From NCBI GenBank assembly GCA_029858925.1, contig JAOUEB010000008.1, forward strand, positions 1 to 14,320: 14,320 nt of DNA. The letters run 5' to 3'. Below the pieces are notes generated by a model. It was not told the origin of the DNA. It did no database searches and was given only the letters and a program-made list of their open reading frames with translations. The DNA comes from Nitrospira sp. (lineage in GTDB: Bacteria; Nitrospirota; Nitrospiria; Nitrospirales; Nitrospiraceae). Of the stretch, positions 6,904-13,725 are shown piece after piece. The position numbers and the translations under genes were made by a program. The stretch's first letter is position 1; every line of letters begins with the position of its first letter.

Positions 6904-8262
6904 ATGAGTGATGTTATTTACCTTGCAGCCGGCCTCACGGTGGGGCTCCTTCTCGGCAGCTTGCTCGCGGGCGTCTGGATCACAGGCCGTTTGCGCGCGC
7001 AAGCCCAGCGTGCCGAAGCGACGACAGATGAGCTGAGGAAACAATTGGATCGTGAGCGGCAAGAGGGAGCGCTGTCCCGCCAAGCACTTGCCGAGGCTCA
7101 ACACGCGCGAACTGTTGCGGAGACCAGAATCGACACCGTAGCCAAGCAACTCGCCGATCAGAAGACCTTGCTCGACCAAGCGCGTCAGGAACTCCTGGGT
7201 TCCTTCCAGGCCCTTTCCGGCGAAGCACTCAAACAGAACAACGAGGCGTTCCTGAAGCTGGCCGCCGTCTCCTTCGAATCGCTCCATGTCAAAGCGGAAG
7301 GCGAACTGGCTCAACGTCAACACGCGATCGATGGTTTAGTACGCCCGCTGCATGAATCCCTGCAGCGGTATGACGAGCACATGCGTCTCTTGGAACAATC
7401 GCGCCAGTCGGCCTATGGCGGACTGGATCAGCACCTGAAGTCGCTGGCGGAATCGCACCAGCGGTTGCAGCAGGAAACGGGCAATCTGGTGAAAGCCTTG
7501 CGCGCGCCGACAGTGCGCGGCCAATGGGGAGAGATTACGCTGAAGCGAGTGGTCGAACTTGCGGGAATGGTGAGCCACTGCGATTTTGTCGAACAGCACT
7601 CCATCACCGGCGAGGACGGCCGGTTTCGTCCCGATATGGTCGTGCAACTGCCGGGTGGACGCCAGATCATCGTGGATGCCAAGACCGTGCTCGCGGCCTA
7701 CCTCGACGCGCATGACGCGCGCGACGATGCGCAACGGGCGGAGGCATTACGCCGCCATGCTGAGCAGGTGCGGCACAGAATGGATGAATTGTCATTGAAG
7801 GCCTACTGGTCCCAGTTCGGTCGCGCGCCTGAATTCGTCGTGCTGTTTCTCCCCGGCGAGCAGTTCCTTGGCGCCGCGCTGGATCAAGACCCGCGTCTCA
7901 TCGAAGAAGGATTTGCACGCGGAGTCGTCCTGGCTACACCAGCGACGCTCGTGGCGTTGCTCCGCGCGGTGGCCTATGGCTGGGGGCAACAACAACTGAA
8001 TACGCATGCCGAAGAAGCTGGCCGGCTGGGGAAAGAACTCTATGAACGTATGGCGGTGTTCGCCGAGCATATGAACGACGTCGGGCAGGCCTTGGGCAAG
8101 AGTGTATCGGCCTACAATCGTGCGGTGGGCTCGCTGGAGACGAGGGTTCTGCCCGCAGCTCGCCGGTTCAAGGAATTGGGCGTCTCGTCGGATAAGGAGA
8201 TTCCGCTGCTCGAAGCGGCGGAACTCGTTCCACGCAAAACCCTGCCGTTCGAGGCCAAGTAA
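6904..8262 (+). CDS. rmuC: RmuC-family recombination-limiting protein
   Basis: RmuC-family proteins have a restriction-endonuclease-like (PD-(D/E)XK) fold and in E. coli limit inversions at short inverted repeats. The 452 residues show the usual plan. There is an N-terminal membrane helix (about 5-26) and a long coiled coil (about 30-195, rich in Ala, Glu, Gln, Arg). The nuclease-like core has RGQWGEITLKRVVELAGM at 205-222, RPDMVVQLPGG at 242-252, and IIVDAKT with Asp258 and Lys260. A conserved tail includes FLPGEQFLGAAL, TPATLVALLRAVAYGW and a predicted helical end. The ATG at 6904 gives the expected N-terminal anchor, although no good ribosome site precedes it. It is the first gene of a three-gene operon with the MazG-like and PilZ genes. 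Direct nuclease activity is inferred from the fold only. Confidence 0.93.
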   Translation: MSDVIYLAAGLTVGLLLGSLLAGVWITGRLRAQAQRAEATTDELRKQLDRERQEGALSRQALAEAQHARTVAETRIDTVAKQLADQKTLLDQARQELLGSFQALSGEALKQNNEAFLKLAAVSFESLHVKAEGELAQRQHAIDGLVRPLHESLQRYDEHMRLLEQSRQSAYGGLDQHLKSLAESHQRLQQETGNLVKALRAPTVRGQWGEITLKRVVELAGMVSHCDFVEQHSITGEDGRFRPDMVVQLPGGRQIIVDAKTVLAAYLDAHDARDDAQRAEALRRHAEQVRHRMDELSLKAYWSQFGRAPEFVVLFLPGEQFLGAALDQDPRLIEEGFARGVVLATPATLVALLRAVAYGWGQQQLNTHAEEAGRLGKELYERMAVFAEHMNDVGQALGKSVSAYNRAVGSLETRVLPAARRFKELGVSSDKEIPLLEAAELVPRKTLPFEAK

Positions 8263-8271
8263 GGAGACTGC

Positions 8272-8706
8272 ATGTCCGATGAACAAACGATGGTCGAGGA
8301 ATTTCACCAGAAATTCGACATCCTGATCCAGACTAGCCCTGCGAATCTGACCGACGAAACCAAACAGCTTCGCATTCGTCTCATTCAAGAAGAATTCGAT
8401 GAATTAAAGGAGTCGATGGCCGGAGAGAATCTGGCATCGGTGGCCAAAGAAATGGCCGATTTGTTGTACGTAGTCTACGGAACGGCAGTCTCATACGGAA
8501 TCGACATGACACCGGTCTTTCAAGAAGTCCATCGGTCGAACCTCAGCAAGGTCGGCGGCCACAAACGCGCCGATGGCAAGTGGGTAAAACCTCCGACCTA
8601 TTCCCCCGCCAAGCTGGATCCAATTCTCGATGCGCAACGGGAGCAGCCATCGGTCAAAGCGTGCTCCGACCCTTGCACCACATCGATACCACCACTAAAA
8701 CCATGA
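8272..8706 (+). CDS. MazG-like / PRA-PH-like NTP pyrophosphohydrolase
   Basis: This 144-residue protein is an all-alpha NTP pyrophosphatase. The metal-binding pattern is visible as E-x2-E (Glu41, Glu44 in QEEFDEL) followed by E-x2-D (Glu60, Asp63 in KEMADLLYVVYG), then the family-typical ending EVHRSNLSKVGGHKRADGKWVKPPTYSPAKL (85-115 region). Members hydrolyse a nucleotide triphosphate or related phosphoribosyl nucleotide to monophosphate and pyrophosphate, often as pool-cleaning enzymes; the substrate here is unknown. The AAGGAG at 8261-8266 overlaps the rmuC stop codon and sits 5 bases before the ATG. The last 25 residues or so look unstructured and are not family-like; the DNA there doubles as lead-in to the PilZ gene, which starts 4 bp before this gene ends. 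Confidence 0.85.
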   Translation: MSDEQTMVEEFHQKFDILIQTSPANLTDETKQLRIRLIQEEFDELKESMAGENLASVAKEMADLLYVVYGTAVSYGIDMTPVFQEVHRSNLSKVGGHKRADGKWVKPPTYSPAKLDPILDAQREQPSVKACSDPCTTSIPPLKP

Positions 8707-9215
8707 GCACCCTCCACTGCCCAAGCTGTGGCACTTCTTTTGTCCGGGTGGTCTACAGTGAAGGAACCGCGGAAAAGATCCTTGCTCGATTCCACGTGTT
8801 TCCCTTCCGCTGCCAACTCTGTACTCGGCGATTCCGCGCGTTTCTGACCGGATCACTCGACCCCACGCAGTCCGTGGATCGCCGGCAGTACAAACGCTTG
8901 CCCACATCGCTTCACACTGAAATCCTCGCAGAGAATGCCCAACGGTCTGTCCATCGGGTTACGGAGATTTCCATGGGCGGCTGCACGATTGAAACCTCCG
9001 AGTCGCTTCCCCGCGGGGCCTATCTTGAACTCATGATCGCCCCGGCATCTGATAAAGAAGCTATTACGATCGAAACAGCCATGGTCTGTTCGGCGCGGCA
9101 GGAGTCGATGGGCATCCGTTTCCTCGAGCTTCAGCCGAAAGACAAGCAGCGCCTTAGCCATGTTGTGCTCAGCTTGCTCGTCGGACAAAGCCTCCACCCA
9201 AGTCTCACGAACTAG
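8703..9215 (+). CDS. Zinc-ribbon plus PilZ domain protein, putative c-di-GMP effector
   Basis: The 170-residue protein opens with a four-cysteine zinc-ribbon-like module (Cys6/Cys9 in CPSC and Cys37/Cys40 in CQLC) and continues with a PilZ domain (about 58-160). The PilZ arginine motif RxxxR is present as Arg61-Arg65 in RRQYKR. The second motif, normally [D/N]xSxxG, reads E-I-S-M-G-G (88-93), with Glu at the acidic or amide position, so c-di-GMP binding is likely but not certain. The ATG at 8703 overlaps the previous stop as ATGA and has no Shine-Dalgarno of its own, so it is probably translated by coupling; the frame remains open 41 codons upstream without family resemblance. No membrane segment or output enzyme domain is seen. 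It converges on panC, 37 bp away. Confidence 0.82.
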   Translation: MSTLHCPSCGTSFVRVVYSEGTAEKILARFHVFPFRCQLCTRRFRAFLTGSLDPTQSVDRRQYKRLPTSLHTEILAENAQRSVHRVTEISMGGCTIETSESLPRGAYLELMIAPASDKEAITIETAMVCSARQESMGIRFLELQPKDKQRLSHVVLSLLVGQSLHPSLTN

Positions 9216-9252
9216 TCGTTCGCGCACATGAATGCCTGGGCCTAAACCGCTT

Positions 9253-10113
9253 CTATTTTCGCTTGCGAGGCGCAGGAACTACAAAATTGTCGAGCAGGCG
9301 AACGGAGCCAAGGCGCACGGCGCCCAAGAGTATGGCGTGCGATGCCACTGAGGAAAGTGGTTCCAACGTGATTGGGTCGCACACCGCGAGGTACTCGACC
9401 GTCAGGTCAGGTTCTTGCCTGACTCTCGTGGCCATCAGCGCCTGAACAGCTTCAACGTCTGTCGTCCCCTTTCGAATGGCCTCAGCGCCGGCCTGGAGAC
9501 TCCTGTACAGCGTGACGGCAATGATCCGTTGCTCCGGTGAGAGATACACATTGCGTGAGCTCATGGCCAAGCCGTCCTTCTCGCGAACGGTGGGACGGAC
9601 GACGATCTCCACCCCCAAGTTCAGATCCTCCACAAGCCGCCGAACCAAAGCCGCCTGCTGATAATCTTTCCGCCCAAACAGGGCGAGATCGGGACGGAGC
9701 ATGCCGAAGAGTTTCGTCACCACGGTAGCAACACCGGAGAAATGACGCGGGCGCACTTCTCCCTCCCAACGTCGGGCGATTGCCGGAACCGTCACGACTG
9801 TCTGGAACCCATCCGGATACATGGCCTGCACGGACGGTTCGAAGCACAAGTCCACACCCTCCTCTCGACACAGCCGACGATCGTTCGCGAGAGCGCGCGG
9901 GTATTTCGCCAGATCTTCGGTGGGGCCGAATTGAGTCGGGTTCACAAAGATGCTGACGACGAGCGCGTCGCATCGCAGGCGTGCTGCCCGAATCAGCGCC
10001 CGATGGCCGTCATGCAAGGCGCCCATCGTCGGCACGAAACCCACAGTCACACCTTCCCGCCTGAGCCGGAGACTCCATGCCGTCATTGCCTGAGGAGAAT
10101 GAACGATCTTCAT
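9253..10113 (-). CDS. panC: Pantothenate synthetase
   Basis: PanC joins D-pantoate and beta-alanine using ATP, via a pantoyl-adenylate, in the last step of vitamin B5 synthesis. The 286 residues show FVPTMGALHDGH at 26-37 (HIGH-type motif), FVNPTQFGPTEDLAKYPR at 56-73, GRKDYQQAALVRRLV at 147-161 and the KMSKS-equivalent loop DGLAMSSRN at 180-188. The open frame extends 46 codons further upstream, but MKIVHSP is the family-like start, and its ATG overlaps the folK TGA as ATGA. I therefore place the start at 10113 and infer translational coupling to folK. Only the reverse of a weak CCAGG lies upstream as a possible ribosome site. Its 3' end converges on the PilZ gene without an evident terminator. 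Confidence 0.95.
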   Translation of the reverse strand: MKIVHSPQAMTAWSLRLRREGVTVGFVPTMGALHDGHRALIRAARLRCDALVVSIFVNPTQFGPTEDLAKYPRALANDRRLCREEGVDLCFEPSVQAMYPDGFQTVVTVPAIARRWEGEVRPRHFSGVATVVTKLFGMLRPDLALFGRKDYQQAALVRRLVEDLNLGVEIVVRPTVREKDGLAMSSRNVYLSPEQRIIAVTLYRSLQAGAEAIRKGTTDVEAVQALMATRVRQEPDLTVEYLAVCDPITLEPLSSVASHAILLGAVRLGSVRLLDNFVVPAPRKRK

Positions 10114-10661
10114 GAGCCTGGCGGTGAACTGCACACTGGCCGAGAGCCGTACCGAGTCGAGGGTTGAGGAAACAGCAGCCGTACCTCCGGCCGGTCGTTC
10201 ACCTCGGCAAGCAGTTGAATGGGTGTCCGTTGCAGAACCGGATGCACCCACAAGGGATCGAGTTCGCTCAAGGGCATGAGGACGAATCGGCGCTGATGGA
10301 GCCGAGGATGCGGAATCACTAAGCCAGCCTCATCGATCACGCGCTGCCCGTAGAAGAGCAGGTCCAGATCTATCGTTCGAGGACCCAATCGGTTATCTTC
10401 ATCCCGATCAAGCGAGCGCTCGATTTCACGGAGCACCGTCAACAGACTGTTCGGAGTGATGTTGGTTTCCAGTTGAACGACGCCGTTGAGAAACCATCCC
10501 TCGCCTGGCTGCGCATGGTCGTAGACCGGTTCTGTTTCATAGAGCAGCGAGACGCCGATCAATCGTGAGTGCGGCAAGAGGCTCAGCAGCGTGACCGCGC
10601 GGTCGCAGAAATCGACCCGATCGCCGACATTCGATCCAAATCCGATGAAAACCGTCTCCAT
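10110..10661 (-). CDS. folK: HPPK, 2-amino-4-hydroxy-6-hydroxymethyldihydropteridine pyrophosphokinase
   Basis: FolK transfers pyrophosphate from ATP to 6-hydroxymethyl-dihydropterin in folate synthesis. The 183-residue protein has the expected GFGSNVGDR at 7-15, YETEPVYD at 41-48, FLNGVVQLET at 57-66, and the signature LGPRTIDLDLLFYG at 92-105 with the metal-binding Asp98 and Asp100, followed by IPHPRLHQRRFVLMPL at 116-131. It is 15-25 residues longer than common HPPKs; the tail after about 160 is low-complexity and overlaps the panC start by 4 bp. No ribosome site precedes the ATG. Instead, the leader on this strand is the C-rich half of the heptad inverted repeat, which may affect translation. 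Position between dapL and panC suggests a metabolic operon. Confidence 0.94.
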   Translation of the reverse strand: METVFIGFGSNVGDRVDFCDRAVTLLSLLPHSRLIGVSLLYETEPVYDHAQPGEGWFLNGVVQLETNITPNSLLTVLREIERSLDRDEDNRLGPRTIDLDLLFYGQRVIDEAGLVIPHPRLHQRRFVLMPLSELDPLWVHPVLQRTPIQLLAEVNDRPEVRLLFPQPSTRYGSRPVCSSPPGS

Positions 10662-10666
10662 AGTCC

Positions 10667-10728
10667 GTTAGGAGTAAGGAGTGAGGGGGAAGCTCCCCTT
10701 ATTATCGCCTTACCCCTTACCCCTCACC
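10667..10728. repeat. Inverted array of G-rich heptanucleotides between dapL and folK
   Basis: Three heptads of consensus GTRAGGR stand in tandem at 10667-10673 (GTTAGGA), 10674-10680 (GTAAGGA) and 10681-10687 (GTGAGGG). After a 20-base centre, three heptads appear in reverse complement at 10708-10714 and 10715-10721 (both CCTTACC) and 10722-10728 (CCTCACC). The arms can fold on each other with a few mismatches or wobbles, and the centre contains AGGGG/CCCCT. On the transcribed (minus) strand the first arm reads as GG/GGGG tracts spaced by TGA or TAA, which could also form a two-layer G-quadruplex. It fills almost the whole 70-bp gap. It may be a dispersed repeat, an attenuator or terminator, or a translation-control structure for folK. 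Confidence 0.7.
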
Positions 10729-10731
10729 GTT

Positions 10732-11907
10732 TCAGAATCCTGCCTTCTCCATCCGCTCTACCGCCTCGGCCAACCGCTCTTTCGATGTGCATACCGTCAT
10801 GCGGATATAGCCTTCGCCCGGCGCGCCGAAACCGTTGCCTGGCGTGGTCACGATCCCGGTCTTCTCTAACAGATGCGCGGTAAAGGACGTGGACGTGTAC
10901 CCCTTGGGCACCGCCACCCAAATGTAGAAAGCCGCTGGCGGCGCATCCACTTCCAACCCCAGCTTCTTGAGCCCCGGGATAATCGTGTCGCGTCGTTCCT
11001 GATAAATCTTCCGAATGCCGTCGGTGATAGAATCGTCCATCCCCAGCGCCGTGATGCCGGCGGCCTGCACCGCTTCGAACACACCAGAGTCCAGCTGGCT
11101 CTTCACCTTGCCCAGCGCAGCCACGACATCCTTGTTGCCGACCACGAACCCGATGCGCCAGCCCGTCATGTTGTAGGTTTTGGAGAGCGAATGGAACTCC
11201 ACGCCGACGTCCTTGGCCCCCTCCACTTCCATGAAGCTCGCGGGACGCTTTCCGTCGTAGTAAATCTCCGAATAGGCCGCGTCGTGGCAGATGATGATCC
11301 GATGCTCCTGCGCAAATTCGATCGCCCGCTTGAAATAGTCCTTGGTCATGACAACCGAGGTCGGGTTATTCGGAGAATTCAGCCACATCAGCTTGGCTTT
11401 CTTGGCCACATCTTTGGGAATCGCGTCGAGATCGGGCAAAAACCCATTCGCCTTCGTGAGCGGCATGATATGCGGCACGCCACCGCAGAAACTCGTGCCC
11501 ACCGGATAGACCGGATAGCCGGGGCTCGGCACCAGCACCACATCGCCCGGATCGACGAACGCCAGGTGGATATGCCCTATCCCTTCTTTCGATCCGATGA
11601 GCGTCAACACTTCATTGGCCGGATCAAGCGTTACGTTGAAGCGACGCTGATACCAATCCGCCACTGCCTTCCGGAAGGACAGCATCCCCTCATAGGAAGG
11701 ATACTGGTGATGCTTGGCCTCCTTGGCTGCATGGGCCAGACTGTCGATGATCGGCGTGGGGGTCGGCAAATCAGGGTCGCCGATGCCAAGATTGATGATA
11801 TCCACACCCTTGGCGATCGCGGCTTGCTTCATCTTATCGATCGCAGCGAACAAATACGGAGGAAGCGTCTTGATCCTGGTCGCAACTTCAATCGGGAAAC
11901 CAGCCAT
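10732..11907 (-). CDS. dapL: LL-diaminopimelate aminotransferase
   Basis: DapL is a PLP enzyme that converts tetrahydrodipicolinate directly to LL-diaminopimelate with glutamate as amino donor, giving lysine and a peptidoglycan precursor and bypassing DapC/D/E. The 391 residues are full length. They show NLGIGDPDLPTP at 39-50, YPSYEG at 69-74, SPGYPVYP at 128-135, LNSPNNPTS at 176-184, CHDAAYSEIYYDG at 207-219 (Asp209 near the cofactor nitrogen), and the PLP lysine Lys243 in SLSKTYNMTGWRIGF. C-terminal RMTVC supplies the carboxylate-binding arginine. Class I aminotransferases are hard to separate by eye, so a close relative of different specificity remains possible; overall pattern and length favour DapL. 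AAAGGAG at 11919-11925 lies 11 bases before the ATG. It is followed, after the heptad repeat, by folK and panC. Confidence 0.85.
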   Translation of the reverse strand: MAGFPIEVATRIKTLPPYLFAAIDKMKQAAIAKGVDIINLGIGDPDLPTPTPIIDSLAHAAKEAKHHQYPSYEGMLSFRKAVADWYQRRFNVTLDPANEVLTLIGSKEGIGHIHLAFVDPGDVVLVPSPGYPVYPVGTSFCGGVPHIMPLTKANGFLPDLDAIPKDVAKKAKLMWLNSPNNPTSVVMTKDYFKRAIEFAQEHRIIICHDAAYSEIYYDGKRPASFMEVEGAKDVGVEFHSLSKTYNMTGWRIGFVVGNKDVVAALGKVKSQLDSGVFEAVQAAGITALGMDDSITDGIRKIYQERRDTIIPGLKKLGLEVDAPPAAFYIWVAVPKGYTSTSFTAHLLEKTGIVTTPGNGFGAPGEGYIRMTVCTSKERLAEAVERMEKAGF

Positions 11908-11939
11908 GTTCGATCGAACTCCTTTCGTGAATCAGTCGT

Positions 11940-11969
11940 CTTAAAGTCATCGTGCCTTCATGTCCTCAA
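11940..11969 (-). promoter_or_regulatory. Candidate promoter upstream of dapL
   Basis: On the minus strand TTGAGG (11969-11964) is followed after 18 bases by TTTAAG (11945-11940); each box matches four of six consensus bases. Transcription would begin near 11933, just ahead of the dapL ribosome site at 11925-11919. The match is only moderate. The remaining 11970-12058 between dapL and the amidotransferase gene shows no gene and no clear terminator, so dapL could also be read through from the amidotransferase. Confidence 0.3.
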
Positions 11970-12058
11970 GTCGCGGGAAATCCGATAGACTGTCGACGTG
12001 ATGATGTTCAGACTCGTGGACAAGGGGGAATAAGACTACTTCAGGACGGTGGCCGTAA

Positions 12059-12742
12059 TCAACGCTTTGCTGGGAGCACGTGTCCGATCAGCCGATCCGC
12101 GACATGATGGAGTTGCGATAGATGTGGGAGGGCGGTTGCCTTGACCCCCTGCGCAGTGAGATCTGCTTTCTTGAGGTCCGCCGCACATTCGCGGCACAAC
12201 GAGTCGATTCCGGCCTGCTCCATCTCCAAATGGAACAAGATTCCATAGGCGCACGAGCCGTAGCGGAAGGCTTGGAGAGGAGCGATATCGGAGCTGACGA
12301 GCGGCACACAATCGTCAGGCAAATCGAAGACCTCGCCGTGCCACTCGAAGACGGCGAAGGTGGCTGGGCACGAGCCAAAGACCGAATCGTGCGTTCCTTC
12401 ATTGGTCAGCCGAACCGGCGTCATGCCGATTTCCAGCGCCTTGCCGGATCGCACAGTGGCTCCCAGCGCCTTCGCCATAAACTGGCTGCCGAGGCAGACC
12501 CCGATCACCGGCTTGCCGGCGAGCAGCGCAGATCTGATGAAGGCTGTCTCTTCAGCGATCCAAGGATCGGGATCATTCACCGACATCGGCCCGCCCATCA
12601 CGATCAACAGATCGCCTGTATTGTTCGGCAGGCCGTCCTTCGGCACGAGGCAACGCTCCAACGTGACGCCACGCTTAGCCAGTGCCGTCGCGAAGGCGCC
12701 GGGACCTTCAAAGGGAACATGTTGGAGGCAGACAGCGCGCAT
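12059..12742 (-). CDS. Class I glutamine amidotransferase domain protein (GMP-synthase/GuaA N-terminal type)
   Basis: The 227-residue protein is a stand-alone triad amidotransferase. Visible are LLIVMGGPMSVNDPDPW at 45-61, the nucleophile Cys83 in GVCLGSQFMAKALGA, FEWHGEVFDLP at 132-142, and the His171/Glu173 pair in FHLEME. The fold releases ammonia from glutamine, or acts on gamma-glutamyl compounds in some stand-alone members (PuuD- or YfeJ-like groups are alternatives). No synthetase partner is next to it, so the acceptor is unknown. The start at 12742 is chosen because MRAVCLQH begins the first beta strand at once; AAAGGG lies only 3 bases before it, a poor spacing. Downstream is dapL on the same strand, 151 bp away. 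Confidence 0.85.
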   Translation of the reverse strand: MRAVCLQHVPFEGPGAFATALAKRGVTLERCLVPKDGLPNNTGDLLIVMGGPMSVNDPDPWIAEETAFIRSALLAGKPVIGVCLGSQFMAKALGATVRSGKALEIGMTPVRLTNEGTHDSVFGSCPATFAVFEWHGEVFDLPDDCVPLVSSDIAPLQAFRYGSCAYGILFHLEMEQAGIDSLCRECAADLKKADLTAQGVKATALPHLSQLHHVADRLIGHVLPAKR

Positions 12743-13001
12743 GGGCCCTTTACTGGCACAGCAGCCTGACGGGCGTCAAGAGCCGCCACCGTACATTGGG
12801 CAGCCACTGCCCGCGAGAATCCGGTTTTTCATAGGTACCGGACCTGGTCGATGGTTAGATAGTTGGAAAGCAGAAGAGACGACCATGAGACGGTGCATCA
12901 TGGCTTCGTCTGGTTTGTCGCACTTTACTTCGACATCTTGCGCGGCAGCATCAAGGAGTTCGAGCTAGGCTGCTGACTCTCACACTTGGTAGGCTTGGCT
13001 G
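12743..13001. other. 259-bp gap with a small hairpin and a short open remnant
   Basis: No complete gene is recognised. GGGCAG-CCA-CTGCCC (12798-12812) is a perfect 6-bp hairpin; TTTTT follows only 12 bases later, so it is not a standard terminator. A reading frame at 12863-12976 (plus strand, TGA at 12974) has no ATG but reads protein-like near its end, with GFVWFVALYFDILRG then IKEFELGC. It might be the tail of a decayed gene or start at a GTG (12893). The region marks the transition from housekeeping genes to the looser, AT-richer right end. Confidence 0.35.
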
Positions 13002-13451
13002 TTGTCGCGGAAAGCAATCAATCTGAACTACTTCTTAGGGTTGTTGATGGTTATACCCATAACCATGATTTGGATCAACCCCGGAATCAATCGATTCATA
13101 GTATCTTCCAGCGATAAAGAAACTATCTATTACGATTTGACCTACATTGAGATCGCGGGTCTATCCTTTCTCCTTACCGCGATCTGTTGGTGGCGAGGCG
13201 GTCTCGTTCACACCCCAACGACTTCTTTTTCCTTGATTCTATTAAGAGTTGGCACGACCGTCGTTGCCCTAGGAAACTTCGCCATCATCCTGGCAACTTT
13301 GATAAACATTGTCAGTGGGATTTTCATCCGAGATTGGGGCCTCGCAGCAGGCTATGTCTATATGTTTGCGCTAATGTTCGCATATCCAGCCAGTTTTGTC
13401 GGAATCATTTTTATTGAGATCTCTCGCTTGATGAGCGAGATTGACTATTGA
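13002..13451 (+). CDS. Unrecognised small four-helix membrane protein
   Basis: I do not recognise this family. The reading frame gives up to 149 residues with four likely membrane helices (about 10-26, 48-64, 82-108 and 115-140) and a loop of 20-25 polar residues between the first two (SSSDKETIYYDL). A short charged tail, SRLMSEIDY, ends it. The only starts are TTG at 13002 (with a weak TAGG about 9 bases upstream) or the ATG at 13047, which would cut into helix 1. An in-frame TAG at 12990 blocks a longer form, so a lost 5' end is possible. Base composition is visibly lower in G+C than upstream genes (about 40 percent in the line from 13021), which suggests transfer or weak selection. No neighbour gives a functional hint. 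Confidence 0.55.
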   Translation: MSRKAINLNYFLGLLMVIPITMIWINPGINRFIVSSSDKETIYYDLTYIEIAGLSFLLTAICWWRGGLVHTPTTSFSLILLRVGTTVVALGNFAIILATLINIVSGIFIRDWGLAAGYVYMFALMFAYPASFVGIIFIEISRLMSEIDY

Positions 13452-13725
13452 TCTACCCAAACCTGATATGGCACCTCCACCAGCGTGAGGAGCAACTGAT
13501 AATGGTCTGCCCCCTCCTTAATCCCTCAAAGATGTCATCGCCGCCGGAGAGAACGCGCATGAACACAGAATTCGTGTGTAGGGTCCTCATCCGACAGAAT
13601 ACAAACAGACATTGTCTTGGTTGGGCTTTCACCGGCAGGATACATACACTGTCTTTGAATGGGCTCGCAGGCAGGGGGTTTCCAAACAACAGCGAGCAAA
13701 CTCACTTTGGACGAAGAGGTTAGCT
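13452..13725. other. 274-bp stretch without a convincing gene before hicB
   Basis: Open frames cross this region (one from a TTG at 13448 overlapping the membrane-protein stop, one from 13612 running into hicB), but neither shows family resemblance, a ribosome site or consistent composition. I see no HicA-type toxin in any frame here. The last part holds AGAGGT at about 13714-13719, the likely ribosome site of hicB. Confidence 0.4.

Noticed and set aside
9208..9222. CGAAC-TAGTC-GTTCG inverted repeat over the PilZ stop codon
   Set aside because: Only five pairs, with no T run; not convincing as a terminator between the convergent PilZ and panC genes.
10114..10251. 46 extra in-frame codons before the panC start
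   Set aside because: They lie inside folK and are not PanC-like. The ATG at 10113, overlapping the folK stop, gives the standard MKIV-type N-terminus.
10873..11988. A 371-codon open frame on the strand opposite dapL
   Set aside because: It is antisense to strongly conserved dapL codons, rich in Arg, His and Asp as expected of a GC-rich shadow, has no family motif and no ribosome site.
12122..12968. Plus-strand open frames opposite the glutamine amidotransferase
   Set aside because: Shadows of the conserved minus-strand gene: low-complexity Arg/Ser/Pro-rich translations without motifs.
13448..13723. 91-codon frame from a TTG overlapping the membrane-protein stop
   Set aside because: No ribosome site, no recognisable fold, and composition changes along it; treated as non-coding.
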